A DNA stretch of 64,000 nucleotides, taken from NCBI RefSeq assembly GCF_039655745.1, contig NZ_JBBYXI010000001.1:496001-560000 (forward strand), read 5' to 3'. Below, piece after piece: positions 9,377-17,967 of the stretch; within the stretch, counting starts at the first letter, position 1; each line of letters begins with the position of its first letter. Source of the DNA: Hohaiivirga grylli. GTDB taxonomy: Bacteria; Pseudomonadota; Alphaproteobacteria; Rhizobiales; Beijerinckiaceae. A program made the translations under genes and the position numbers. The notes beneath the pieces are model-generated. The model worked only from the letters and a program-made list of their open reading frames with translations, made no database searches and had not been told where the DNA came from.

Positions 9377-11011
9377 TCAGACGATTTTCGGTGGATTCTT
9401 ACGAACGATATCAGTTGCCAGTTCGTACATATAAGCAAACTGCAGGACTTCAAAATCGTTGCGTGGCTTACCGATAACCTGGATTCCCATTGACAGGCCG
9501 GCCTTGTTGAAACCTGCGGGAATCGCAACAACCGGGCTGCCACAGAGTGTCCATGGTGTCACAATTTCCATCCAGCGATGGTAGGTATCCATCTTTCGGC
9601 CTGCGACCTCTTTTGGCCAATGCATTTCCTTGTCAAATGGGAACATTTGGGCTGTAGGAACTGCGATATAGTCAAACTCTTCAAATAGTTCCTGAACCTT
9701 ATTGTACCATTGGCCGCGCATGACAGAAGCTTCATAAATCTGCTGACCTGAGTAGTTTTTGGAGCCTTCATACTCAAAAATAGCTTCCGGCTTCAGAAGC
9801 TTGCGTTTTTCCGGGTTCTCAGCAAGAGATTTTAAGCCGCTTGCGCAGATATGGCGATGAGGCAACCAGCAGCCGTCCCAAAGTTTCTGTCCATCAGTGG
9901 GTGCCTTGATCGTTTCCACCTTGAGGCCCATGGCTGTTATGGCATCAAGAGCCCCCTGACAGACCTCAAGTACATCAGGCTCCATGGCAAGATAACCATC
10001 CCAGTCACCGAGCCATGCCATACGCTTGCCCTTCTGATCTGCCTTCATCCTGTCACGGACATTGGCAGGTGTCAGAGCTTTCAAGCGGGCATCATCTTCA
10101 AGAGACTGCGGCACGAGATTTGAGTAGCCGGAGATTGTATTGAGCAGCAATGCCATATCCGGAATGGAACGGCCCATCGGTCCGTTGATGCTGAACTGGT
10201 TGATAAATAACTCATCAACCGTATCGGGAACGAGGCCCCAAGATGGACGGAAACCGAAAACGTTACACCAGCCAGCCGGGTTGCGCAGTGAGCCCATGAA
10301 GTCACTGCCATCAGCAACAGGCTGCATGCGCATGGCGACCGAGCAGGCTGCACCACCACTGCTGCCACCAGCAGATTTGCTCGGGTCATAGGGGTTGCCT
10401 GTCGCACCATAAACCGGGTTGTAGGTGTGAGAACCATAACCGAATTCCGGTGTATTGGTCTTGCCGGTAATAAGTGCTCCATGGGCCTTCATGCGTTTAA
10501 CCATGAAGCTGTCATAATCCGGTACCCAATCCTTATAGGCCGGGCTGCCTTGTGCCGTTACAATACCCTTTGTTTCTTCAAGGTCCTTGATGGCCTGAGG
10601 GAAGCCATGCATCCAGCCCATGCTGTTTCCGGAAGCAAGAGCCTTATCTTTTTCTTCTGCCTGTTTCAGGAGACCGTCACGGTCCTGAAGGGCAACGATC
10701 GCATTGACCTTGCCATTGACCTTGTCGATCTGGTCGAGATAGGCGGTCATGACTTCTTTGACTGACAGCTTTTTATTATGGATATTGAGAGATAATTCCC
10801 ATGCTGGCATATCGACAATTGAAGTAGCGCCAGATGGTGCTGTCGTCGCCTGAACAGCCGTTTTGGCCTGTTTCGCATTAGCTCCGGTATAGGTTCCTAA
10901 TAATCCGACGGTTGTAACTGTACCAACAAGGCTTTTGATTGCAGAGCGCCTTGAGATATTTGTTGCTGGTTCATTGATTGTGTCAGAAGATGCGGAATTT
11001 TTTACAGCCAT
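9377..11011 (-). CDS. Tat-exported amidase (amidase signature family), copy 2
   Basis: 544 residues, a paralogue of the amidase at 7364-8995. It has its own twin-arginine signal (SRRSAIKS, Arg21-Arg22) and the same catalytic set: Lys142, cis-Ser217, and Ser241 within GSDFMGS. The signal peptides and a loop near residues 155-175 (AQGSPAYKDWVPDYD here, SSKGCPIFKDYVPTQD in copy 1) differ most, while the catalytic core and the C-terminal half are nearly the same. This is the picture of a tandem duplication with partial divergence. The start is supported by an AGGAGG site 8 nt before the ATG. It should act in the periplasm on an amide; the difference between the copies may be in substrate choice or regulation. 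Confidence 0.9.
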   Translation of the reverse strand: MAVKNSASSDTINEPATNISRRSAIKSLVGTVTTVGLLGTYTGANAKQAKTAVQATTAPSGATSIVDMPAWELSLNIHNKKLSVKEVMTAYLDQIDKVNGKVNAIVALQDRDGLLKQAEEKDKALASGNSMGWMHGFPQAIKDLEETKGIVTAQGSPAYKDWVPDYDSFMVKRMKAHGALITGKTNTPEFGYGSHTYNPVYGATGNPYDPSKSAGGSSGGAACSVAMRMQPVADGSDFMGSLRNPAGWCNVFGFRPSWGLVPDTVDELFINQFSINGPMGRSIPDMALLLNTISGYSNLVPQSLEDDARLKALTPANVRDRMKADQKGKRMAWLGDWDGYLAMEPDVLEVCQGALDAITAMGLKVETIKAPTDGQKLWDGCWLPHRHICASGLKSLAENPEKRKLLKPEAIFEYEGSKNYSGQQIYEASVMRGQWYNKVQELFEEFDYIAVPTAQMFPFDKEMHWPKEVAGRKMDTYHRWMEIVTPWTLCGSPVVAIPAGFNKAGLSMGIQVIGKPRNDFEVLQFAYMYELATDIVRKNPPKIV

Positions 11012-11240
11012 TAGGGCCTCCTATGAGGGTAAAACCGACACATCGGTCTGCGGAATATATATTGCCAAGCTTCAATAGTGGAAAATGATTAAAAATATCC
11101 AACGTGTAAGCGTGCCCTTCACAATTATCAGAGACAACATGTCGGTAATTTAAAATATTTTTTGCTGTATTGTGTTTGTTCTTCGGTGTCCCATATACTA
11201 GGATAACAAGATAAATCCGGAGCTACCAAGGGAGGTTGCC

Positions 11241-11576
11241 ATGAGGATATTCCCCGAGCGTCCCGTTCTGCGCCTGTTTGTGATCAATGGGGTCATGGGT
11301 GCCGTTATTGGTATGGTTCTGGCTTCCATTTTCATTTTTGGTGACTTCTTTGGTCTTTATCAGACTATGCAGCGCTCAATAGGTGTGATCGCCGGATGGG
11401 CCATGCTGAGCTATGTTTTTGCCTGTACCTTTGCCGGGCTGGCTATGGCGACAGCCGTTATGCTGCACTGGGATAGAGGTGATGACGATGATGACAAGGG
11501 CGGTGGTCTGGGAAGCCGTGCAGATGATGCACCCGGGTTTCAGGCTGTTCCAGTCAGAGTCCGTTCGGGTCATTGA
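11241..11576 (+). CDS. Small inner-membrane protein of unknown function
   Basis: 111 residues with a strong ribosome site (GGGAGG, 7 nt before the ATG). Two hydrophobic segments (about residues 11-34 and 45-70) are likely transmembrane helices. A short acidic run (DRGDDDDDK, about 78-86) and a Gly-rich polar tail of about 25 residues follow. I do not recognise a named family. It is alone on the plus strand, divergent from amidase copy 2 and followed at once by a strong terminator, so it is a monocistronic gene. Confidence 0.7.
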   Translation: MRIFPERPVLRLFVINGVMGAVIGMVLASIFIFGDFFGLYQTMQRSIGVIAGWAMLSYVFACTFAGLAMATAVMLHWDRGDDDDDKGGGLGSRADDAPGFQAVPVRVRSGH

Positions 11577-11590
11577 AGATTTAAAGTAAT

Positions 11591-11615
11591 AAAGCCCGCC
11601 TTTGTGGCGGGCTTT
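11591..11615. terminator. Bidirectional terminator between small membrane protein and cupin
   Basis: Perfect 10-bp stem AAAGCCCGCC (11591-11600) and GGCGGGCTTT (11606-11615) with a 5-nt loop and T-rich ends on both strands. It lies between two convergent genes and can end both transcripts. Confidence 0.85.
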
Positions 11616-11618
11616 TTA

Positions 11619-12110
11619 TTATTTGCCGTTATATTGCTGGTCCGTCACAGGCTCCATCCAGTCGACATTTTTGCCATCAGCAACGCCTGTAATTGCGATA
11701 TGGGTCATTTCAGAATCGGGTGCTGCGCCATGCCAGTGTTTGATATCAGGCGGACACCAAACGGCGTCGCCAGCGTTTATCTGTTCAATCTTGCCGTCAG
11801 CCGTACCTGTCAAACCCCGGCCTGAGGTAACAATGAGATGCTGCCCTGTTGGATGCGTATGCCAGTGAGAACGCGCGCCCGCTGCAAATGTGACTTCCCC
11901 GCCAGAATAGGGTGCAGAGGCATTATCAGGGAACATAATTCTGATTTTGACATCGCCGGTAAAATAATCACCTGAACCTTTGGAAATGTTTTGGGTTTCT
12001 GCACGTATGATGATTTGACCTGAAGCTGCTTTTTCCTGAGCGTATAAACCACTGGGAAATACAGTTATTGATGTTGCAATCGACAATAGTGCTGCTGAAA
12101 GTAATCTCAT
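11619..12110 (-). CDS. Exported cupin, related to cupin-type (R)-mandelonitrile lyases
   Basis: 163 residues: a Sec signal peptide (residues 1-24, cleavage near LYAQE) and one cupin barrel. Metal-ligand candidates are His84, His86 and Gln90 in HWHTHPTGQ, and His125 in KHWHGAAP, with His127 as a possible catalytic residue. Family resemblance, judged from memory, is to small manganese cupins with hydroxynitrile lyase activity (Granulicella type): the blocks DYFTGDVKIR, HWHGAAP, MTHIAI and VDWMEPVTDQQY fit that group. Most members are simply annotated as cupins, so the lyase activity is only a possibility. The signal peptide places it in the periplasm, which would be unusual for such an enzyme. 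Confidence 0.8.
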   Translation of the reverse strand: MRLLSAALLSIATSITVFPSGLYAQEKAASGQIIIRAETQNISKGSGDYFTGDVKIRIMFPDNASAPYSGGEVTFAAGARSHWHTHPTGQHLIVTSGRGLTGTADGKIEQINAGDAVWCPPDIKHWHGAAPDSEMTHIAITGVADGKNVDWMEPVTDQQYNGK

Positions 12111-12432
12111 CCTGATTCCTTATCTCTGTGACTGATCAAGTGTTTGACAAACACTTCACTACGAAGGTTTTCAGCAGGCAGGGTAATACAAAAGAAACGT
12201 GTAAATTAATGAATTATTCTAATAACCTTGTCCCGTTTCTGGCTGCTAGTCTGCCTCTGCCAACTCTGTTAGTCTTGAAGATGAATGGCTGTTGTTTAAC
12301 GATATGACATTTCTCTCTTAGAATTTATTTTCGGGGTTTCCAAAGGGCTCAGGTAGCGCTACAAGGCGGCTATAGGCGCGACAAAATTGCGCAGAGTATA
12401 TCGGTTATGCAGCTCGTACAGGAGACAATGTC
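12111..12432. other. Divergent promoter region between cupin and NDUFA9-like gene
   Basis: About 320 bp between two divergent genes. It must hold both promoters. A good ribosome site (AGGAGA) precedes the ATG at 12433. No small gene, terminator or clear operator was found. Confidence 0.4.
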
Positions 12433-13494
12433 ATGGCTCGAAACAAAACCGCTTCCCAGCCCGCTATCAGCCCGATTATTGGCAATCCGGCATCTCAGCA
12501 GGTTGTGACAGTTTTTGGCGGTGGTGGTTTCCTTGGGCGTTATGTCGTGCGCTCCCTGACCAAGCGCGGATACCGTGTTCGCGTTGCTGTCCGTAATCCT
12601 AATCAGGCTGTTGCCGTTCTGCCTTTTGGCAACGTTGGTCAGGTTGTTATTGTGCAGGCCAATATGCGTAACCGCGCTTCACTGGAGCAGGCGGTTCGCG
12701 GTTCCCATGCCGTTATCAATCTTACCGGCATTATGTACCAGCGTGGTGCCCAGACATTCCAGTCTGTGCATGTTGATGGCCCAAAGGCTCTCGCTGAAGT
12801 GACACCTGCAGATACTAAGCTGATCCATGTATCTGCCATCGGTGCTAACGCCGGTTCCAAATCTGTTTATGCCAAGACTAAAGGTGAGGGTGAGGCCGCT
12901 GTGCTTGCAGCCCGCAAGGATGCTGTGATCTTCCGTCCATCCGTTCTGTTTGGCCCGGGTGATGGCTTGTTTAACCGTTTGGGTGAGTTGGCTCGCCTGC
13001 TGCCGGTGATGCCGGTAATTGGCCCCGATACACATATGCAGCCAGTATATGCTGGAGATGTTGCAGAAGCGATTGCTTTGGCCGTTGAAGGCAAGGTTGA
13101 AGGCGGTCGTATTTATGAACTGGGTGGCCCAGCTTGTGTCACCATGCGGGATATTTCTGCAAAAGTCCTGCAGGTGACCGAGCGTTCAAAAAAGATATTC
13201 GCGCTTTCATCCGGTTTTGCTTCATTTGCTGCATCGTGCATTCACTTGGCGGATCGGCTGACGCTTGGGCTCGTTATCCCGCGTGATCTTGTTTTTACGC
13301 GTGATCAGGTTGAACTTCTGAAAGCTGACAACGTTGTATCATCCGATGCTGAAAAGGAAGGACGTACCCTTTCAGGCATCGGTATTGAACCAACAGCTTA
13401 TGAAGGCATTATTCCGTCCTATCTTGAACGCTTCCGTAAAGCTGGTGAGTTTGAAGATATGCGGGAACGTCGTAAGCTGGCCAACAAAGTCTAA
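12433..13494 (+). CDS. NDUFA9-like atypical short-chain dehydrogenase (complex I-associated type)
   Basis: 353 residues. After about 24 polar residues comes a Rossmann fold with the NAD(P)-binding motif VFGGGGFLGRYV (about 27-38). The extended layout (VINLTGIMYQRGAQTF, IHVSAIGANAGSKSVYAKTKGEGE, FRPSVLFGPGDG, MQPVYAGDVAEAI) is that of the atypical SDRs grouped with the mitochondrial complex I subunit NDUFA9, which are common in alphaproteobacteria. The canonical YxxxK survives as YAKTK. In mitochondria the relative binds NADPH and supports complex I assembly; a similar role here is inference. It converges on the cardiolipin synthase with no gap between the stop codons. Confidence 0.85.
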   Translation: MARNKTASQPAISPIIGNPASQQVVTVFGGGGFLGRYVVRSLTKRGYRVRVAVRNPNQAVAVLPFGNVGQVVIVQANMRNRASLEQAVRGSHAVINLTGIMYQRGAQTFQSVHVDGPKALAEVTPADTKLIHVSAIGANAGSKSVYAKTKGEGEAAVLAARKDAVIFRPSVLFGPGDGLFNRLGELARLLPVMPVIGPDTHMQPVYAGDVAEAIALAVEGKVEGGRIYELGGPACVTMRDISAKVLQVTERSKKIFALSSGFASFAASCIHLADRLTLGLVIPRDLVFTRDQVELLKADNVVSSDAEKEGRTLSGIGIEPTAYEGIIPSYLERFRKAGEFEDMRERRKLANKV

Positions 13495-14955
13495 TTAGAG
13501 ATAAGGCGTTGCCAGCCATATTGCCCGATTGCGCAACCGTGTCACGAATGAGCGGTTGTTCAGGGTCTGTAGTGTTTCCGGTATTGCATTCTTGATGTGA
13601 TCATCAATGACCGCTTCAATGGCCTGAGCGATAGGGCGGTCATAAACTTCCATATCCAGTTCGAAGTTCAGTCGCAGGCTGCGCGGGTCAAAATTTGATG
13701 ACCCGACATAACTCCACGCCCCATCAACCGTCATCAGCTTGGAGTGATCAAAATCTCCTGAAGCGCGCCAGACCCGGCATCCCGGATGGATAACCTGATC
13801 AAGCTGAGCCGTCATGGCATAATCAACAAGCTTGAGGTTGTTTGAAGAGGGAATAACAATATCAACGATAATACCGCGCCGCGCTGCAACAGCCAAGGCA
13901 CCAATGAGTTGCTGATCGGGGATGAAATAGGGTGAGCAGATGCGGATATGCTTCTGGGCCACTGTAATGGCCCCCATCAGTACCCGATGTGTATTTGCGA
14001 GATTCTGATCCGGTCCCGATGGGACAATCCGGGCAGGAAGGCCAGTATCTTCAGCCAGCTGTGTTTCAAGAGACTTGATACTCGTAAACCACTGGCTGAT
14101 TGAAAGCTCCTCATTTGTCGTTACCTGCCAATCATGCATAAAGCTTGACAGAAGCTGAGACACTATTGGGCCGCTAACCTGAAAATGCTTGTCTTTGAAA
14201 AGATGATTAGGCGAAAACTCTGAAGAAAACCCCTGCCGGATATTCATTCCGCCTGTGAGCCCAACGATGCCGTCGACAACCATAACCTTACGGTGACTGC
14301 GCAGATTGGCATAGGGAAGGCGCATGCCGAGAATGCCACTGTTAAAGAGTGCATAGGGAATACCCTCGGCTTTTAGCAGTCGTGATATTCTGGGGCGTGA
14401 GTATCTTATGCCAATGCCATCAACCAGAACACGTACTTCGACGCCGCGTTTTTTAGCGGCTGCTAACGCCTCAACAATGCGTTTGCCGATGGCATCATTG
14501 TCAAAGATATAGCTCTGGATTGCGATGGTTTTCTGAGCACTCTCAATGGCATCAATCATCGCCGGGTAAGTTTCATCCCCGCCATTCAGAATTTTAATCC
14601 TGTTACCCAGTGTCAGGGGAAAAACAGAGACGCTGTCGACAAGGGTTTTGAGCGAGGCGAACTGAGATCCGACCAACAGGGCAATATCAACAGAATGAAC
14701 TGGCGTAAAGCCATGGCGAATGGCTGTTGCAGCATGTTTGCGGCCGGTTGTTTTCTGCCGAAAACGATTGATGCCGGCGATAGCATAAATGACTGCCCCA
14801 AGCAGCGGACTGAGCAGAACAATACCGACCCACCCGATGGCTGCCCTGACATCATCCTTGGTCATCGCTGCGTGAATGGCAGCTGTCACACCGCAGACAA
14901 TCGTCAGTACAAAAACGATATGAGGCCAGTAGTTTGCAAAAAAATTCGCAATCAA
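13495..14955 (-). CDS. cls: Cardiolipin synthase (phospholipase D superfamily)
   Basis: 486 residues. Two N-terminal transmembrane helices (about 8-32 and 39-62) anchor the protein. Two PLD catalytic motifs follow: HRKVMVVDG with a nearby GGMN, and HSKLMTVDG with GSSNFDPRSLRLNFE. This is the bacterial ClsA layout, which condenses two phosphatidylglycerols to cardiolipin and glycerol at the inner membrane. The start is a TTG at 14955; no in-frame ATG lies near enough to keep both helices. The stop abuts that of the convergent NDUFA9-like gene (13494/13495), so the two 3' ends must share the region. Confidence 0.92.
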   Translation of the reverse strand: MIANFFANYWPHIVFVLTIVCGVTAAIHAAMTKDDVRAAIGWVGIVLLSPLLGAVIYAIAGINRFRQKTTGRKHAATAIRHGFTPVHSVDIALLVGSQFASLKTLVDSVSVFPLTLGNRIKILNGGDETYPAMIDAIESAQKTIAIQSYIFDNDAIGKRIVEALAAAKKRGVEVRVLVDGIGIRYSRPRISRLLKAEGIPYALFNSGILGMRLPYANLRSHRKVMVVDGIVGLTGGMNIRQGFSSEFSPNHLFKDKHFQVSGPIVSQLLSSFMHDWQVTTNEELSISQWFTSIKSLETQLAEDTGLPARIVPSGPDQNLANTHRVLMGAITVAQKHIRICSPYFIPDQQLIGALAVAARRGIIVDIVIPSSNNLKLVDYAMTAQLDQVIHPGCRVWRASGDFDHSKLMTVDGAWSYVGSSNFDPRSLRLNFELDMEVYDRPIAQAIEAVIDDHIKNAIPETLQTLNNRSFVTRLRNRAIWLATPYL

Positions 14956-15000
14956 AAAGGGGGCCCTTTCGTTATCTGGATGGTTTTACAGATTCAAGGT

Positions 15001-15369
15001 TCAAAATGTACCAATCAGGCGCTCAGCCGTAGCCCGATTACAAGCCATTGGAATGTCATAAACGAGGGCAAGACGTGTTAGCGCTTTGACATCAACGTCA
15101 TGTGGGTGAGGAGACAGCGGATCAACGAAGAAGAAGAGTGCATCAATATGACCTTCTGCAATCATGGCACCAATCTGCTGATCTCCGCCCAGCGGCCCAC
15201 TTTTTAGCCGCTTTACCTTGAGCTTGGGGCAGGCCTCCATAATTCGTCCACCCGTTGTGCCTGTGGCGACCAGCTCGAAGCGTGACAGAACATCTTCATG
15301 TGCCGCAGCAAACTCGGCCATAGCGGCTTTTTTGTCGTCATGGGCAATGAGAGCAAATGTTTTAGGCAT
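15001..15369 (-). CDS. mgsA: Methylglyoxal synthase
   Basis: Converts dihydroxyacetone phosphate to methylglyoxal and phosphate, an overflow bypass of lower glycolysis. I start it at the ATG at 15369 (MPKTFALIAHDDKK), giving 122 residues; a longer frame to 15456 would run into the upstream gene and adds only non-conserved residues. Family residues are visible: His10, the phosphate-binding GTTGG (37-41), the catalytic Asp63 in SGPLGGDQQ and His90 in HPHDVDVKAL. It lies 26 bp downstream of the solute-binding protein gene on the same strand, so they are probably co-transcribed. Confidence 0.93.
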   Translation of the reverse strand: MPKTFALIAHDDKKAAMAEFAAAHEDVLSRFELVATGTTGGRIMEACPKLKVKRLKSGPLGGDQQIGAMIAEGHIDALFFFVDPLSPHPHDVDVKALTRLALVYDIPMACNRATAERLIGTF

Positions 15370-15395
15370 CTTGAGAAGTTCCTTGTATCTCAAAT

Positions 15396-16247
15396 TCAAT
15401 ATGGGCTGACCGGAAAAAAGCGTAAGTAGAGCTCGGCATATTTTCCCTCTTTCCATAGCTGGTACAATGCATAATCGAAAGCACGTTGCAACGAACTGTC
15501 TTCCTGACGGAAGATAAAGCCTATTCCTTCTCCAAAATATTTGCTTTCAAGAAAAGGGCCGCCCACAAAGGTACAGCAGTTGCTGGAGGCTGTTCCATTG
15601 AGCCAGAGAGCTAAACTGATACCATCTGCAAAAATATAGTCTGTTGTGCCTTCTTTGAGGGCTTGTTCAGCTTGCGCAATATCCGGGAAAGATTTCAGGT
15701 CAGCTGCTGGTATGTAACGTTGCAGAAACGCTTCATGAGTTGTGCTGGAAACAACGGCTATTCTCTTTCCAGCCAGTTTTTTTATGAGTGTCTTATTATC
15801 AAAGGTATCTTGCTTCAGCTTTTGAACAAATCGTGCAGGGTTTTTGAAATAAGGGCCTGTCACAGCGAAGGACTGGCGCAGATCACCCGTTATGGGGATA
15901 GCTGCAGCGATGGCATCACCCTGTCCACTTTTCAGGGTATCCAGTAGATTAACAAAACGCCTGCTCTGGATTGTACATGTTAGTCCAAGCTTTTCACAGG
16001 CAGCACGTGCCAATTCTACGGAAAAACCGGTCAGATTATTATCAATTCCATTAAAGTGCAGAGGCGGAAAACTGCTGTCTGTCAGAAAATGAACAGTTCC
16101 TTGTCCAGTCAGTTGTGGGCGCTCTATCTGGTTGTTTGGATCCCAGAAACCTGGAATAAATACTTGCTGAGCTCGGGCCTCGAGGAGGCCGAACATTAAG
16201 ATTGCTGCTGTAATCGCTGCACAAGTCAGGGTGCGTATAAATCTCAA
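15396..16247 (-). CDS. Orphan periplasmic solute-binding protein, family 3
   Basis: 283 residues with a Sec signal peptide (1-26, cleavage at EARAQQ). The mature part is a family-3 (amino-acid type) binding fold: VHFLTDSSFPPLHFNG, LTGFSVELARAACEKLG, GQGDAIAAAIPIT, the phosphate-type loop IAVVSSTTHEAFLQRY, and a C-terminal WKEGKYAELYLRFF. Such proteins capture amino acids or similar solutes for an ABC importer, but no permease or ATPase gene lies next to it; the following gene is mgsA. It may work with a transporter elsewhere, or act as a sensor. A pair of cysteines (SNCCTF) is odd for a periplasmic protein. Confidence 0.85.
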   Translation of the reverse strand: MRFIRTLTCAAITAAILMFGLLEARAQQVFIPGFWDPNNQIERPQLTGQGTVHFLTDSSFPPLHFNGIDNNLTGFSVELARAACEKLGLTCTIQSRRFVNLLDTLKSGQGDAIAAAIPITGDLRQSFAVTGPYFKNPARFVQKLKQDTFDNKTLIKKLAGKRIAVVSSTTHEAFLQRYIPAADLKSFPDIAQAEQALKEGTTDYIFADGISLALWLNGTASSNCCTFVGGPFLESKYFGEGIGFIFRQEDSSLQRAFDYALYQLWKEGKYAELYLRFFPVSPY

Positions 16248-16480
16248 AACAAACCGAGCACTTTAAAAATACACTATTATATATTCTAGCAGCCTTGCTG
16301 CTGTTGTGAAGGGTAGAAGTTTTTGTTTCTGATAATCTCAGGCTGCCAGGTGCCATCACTCACTTACTGGCATTTTTTATGAAAATTTCATTGTTCAATT
16401 GAAACAGGTCACCATATAAAGTTAGCGTATATTATTTAGGCTTATCTGCCGTTGTTTTTCATAAAAAGGAGATCGTTGTT

Positions 16481-16963
16481 ATGGTACAGCATAAGACCCT
16501 CAATGGTGTTAAATCGAATGCTAAGAACGTTTCCATTGATGTTCTTAATGCCCGGTTGGCTGATGGTATCGATCTGGCTTTACAGATAAAACAGGCCCAT
16601 TGGAATCTTCGCGGCATTCAGTTTATCGCAGTTCACGAAATGCTTGATGGTTTCCGTTCTGAAGTTGATGAGCATGTTGATACAATGGCAGAACGCGTTG
16701 TTCAGCTCGGTGGAACTGCTTTCGGGACAATTCAGGATGTTGCTGTTAAGACAACTCTGCCTGCTTACCCAACCGATATTTATTCAATTCAGGCACATCT
16801 TGAAGCCCTCTCCACACGTTTTGGCCAGGCTGCAAATGATGTCCGTGATGCAATTGATGCAACAGATGAAGCAGGGGACGCTGATACCGCTGATATTTTT
16901 ACAGCTTACTCACGCTCACTTGATAAGGCTCTCTGGTTTATTGAGGCCCATCTGCATAACTGA
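16481..16963 (+). CDS. dps: Dps ferritin-like DNA-protection protein
   Basis: 160 residues, the usual Dps length. The ferroxidase set has the same spacing as in E. coli Dps: His40, His52, Asp56, Asp67 and Glu71 (in QIKQAHWNLRG and the segment to DTMAER). Twelve subunits form a shell that oxidises iron with peroxide and binds DNA in stationary phase. The N-terminal tail contains several lysines, fitting DNA contact. A strong ribosome site (AAGGAG) precedes the ATG, and a strong terminator follows at 16981-17007, so it is a single-gene transcript. Confidence 0.95.
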   Translation: MVQHKTLNGVKSNAKNVSIDVLNARLADGIDLALQIKQAHWNLRGIQFIAVHEMLDGFRSEVDEHVDTMAERVVQLGGTAFGTIQDVAVKTTLPAYPTDIYSIQAHLEALSTRFGQAANDVRDAIDATDEAGDADTADIFTAYSRSLDKALWFIEAHLHN

Positions 16964-16980
16964 GAATATTACAGATAATA

Positions 16981-17007
16981 AAAAGGCCGCCTTTAAGGCG
17001 GCCTTTT
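16981..17007. terminator. Bidirectional terminator between dps and the sugar kinase
   Basis: 11-bp stem AAAAGGCCGCC (16981-16991) and GGCGGCCTTTT (16997-17007), closing with T5 on the plus strand and A-rich on the left. It ends dps and can also end the leftward sugar operon. Confidence 0.88.
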
Positions 17008-17017
17008 TAGTTGGCTG

Positions 17018-17944
17018 TCAACCTAGGGATTTTCTAAATTCTTCAAATTCAGCTGGGGTTGCGTATGATGTCTGGGTACCGCGCTTAGTGATGGAATCTG
17101 CGGCATAAAGCGCTGCTGTTTTCAAAGATGCAGAAACATCATTACTGGTGCTGTAGAAACGGGCGAAGCTTCCGATGAAGGCATCACCTGCCCCTGTCGT
17201 ATCGACAGCTTTGACCTTGGATGACGGGATCAGCTCGCTTGTCTCTGCTGTAATCAGCAGGGCCCCGCGTGACCCCATAGTGACAACAACTGTCTCAATA
17301 CCCTTCTGAATGAGTGTCCGTGCAGCTTTCTCGACATCCTCCTGTGTCTCGACTGGCAGGCCAGTCAAGAGGGCAAGTTCAGATTCATTCGGTGTGAAGA
17401 AGGTTACTTTACGAATACGTTCAATATCGAGCCTTGGGTCAGCCGGAGCCGGATTGAGAATTGTTTTGATACCGTGCTTCGCACCAAACTCGATGGCGTA
17501 ATAGATAGTCTCAAGAGAAACCTCAAGCTGTAACAGGATAAGGCTGCAGGTCTTTAATTCTTCTGCTGCTTCATCAATATCCTGAGGGCAGAGATCAGCG
17601 TTTGCACCTTTGATAATCAGGATACGGTTTTCACCTGTCGGGTCGACAAAGATTGGCGCGACACCACTTGATTTCCCGGCAACTTTTTTGACAAAGCGCG
17701 TATCAATGCCATGGTTCTCAAAATTCTTGATGGTATTGTCGGCAAACAGATCGTCGCCAACTTTTGTAACCATTACGACCTTGGCGCCAAGACGGGCAGC
17801 TGCGATAGCCTGATTGGCGCCTTTGCCACCATGGCCAATCTGAAAATTAGGCGCCTCAAGTGTCTCGCCTGCCTCTGGCATGCGATCCATATAGGTGATG
17901 AGATCGACCATGTTGCTACCGATAACGGCGATTTTTCCAGACAT
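17018..17944 (-). CDS. rbsK: PfkB-family sugar kinase (ribokinase / deoxyribokinase type)
   Basis: 308 residues, ribokinase length. Sugar-binding motif GHGGKGANQ (37-45) and the ATP/anion-hole motif DTTGAGDAF (248-256, catalytic Asp254) are intact. It should phosphorylate a pentose at O5. It is the last gene of a leftward operon with a mutarotase-like protein, a sugar ABC importer and DeoC. Because DeoC acts on 2-deoxyribose-5-phosphate, I infer that this kinase makes that compound, i.e. that it is a deoxyribokinase (DeoK function). Ribose is the main alternative, and the sequence alone does not separate the two. Confidence 0.85.
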   Translation of the reverse strand: MSGKIAVIGSNMVDLITYMDRMPEAGETLEAPNFQIGHGGKGANQAIAAARLGAKVVMVTKVGDDLFADNTIKNFENHGIDTRFVKKVAGKSSGVAPIFVDPTGENRILIIKGANADLCPQDIDEAAEELKTCSLILLQLEVSLETIYYAIEFGAKHGIKTILNPAPADPRLDIERIRKVTFFTPNESELALLTGLPVETQEDVEKAARTLIQKGIETVVVTMGSRGALLITAETSELIPSSKVKAVDTTGAGDAFIGSFARFYSTSNDVSASLKTAALYAADSITKRGTQTSYATPAEFEEFRKSLG

Positions 17945-17967
17945 TATTATTCCCCGGATCGTGGCTA

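Noticed and set aside
13440..13520. Abutting stop codons of the NDUFA9-like gene and cls as a special regulatory overlap
   Set aside because: Convergent genes with no gap are common in compact genomes; no terminator or antisense feature supports more.
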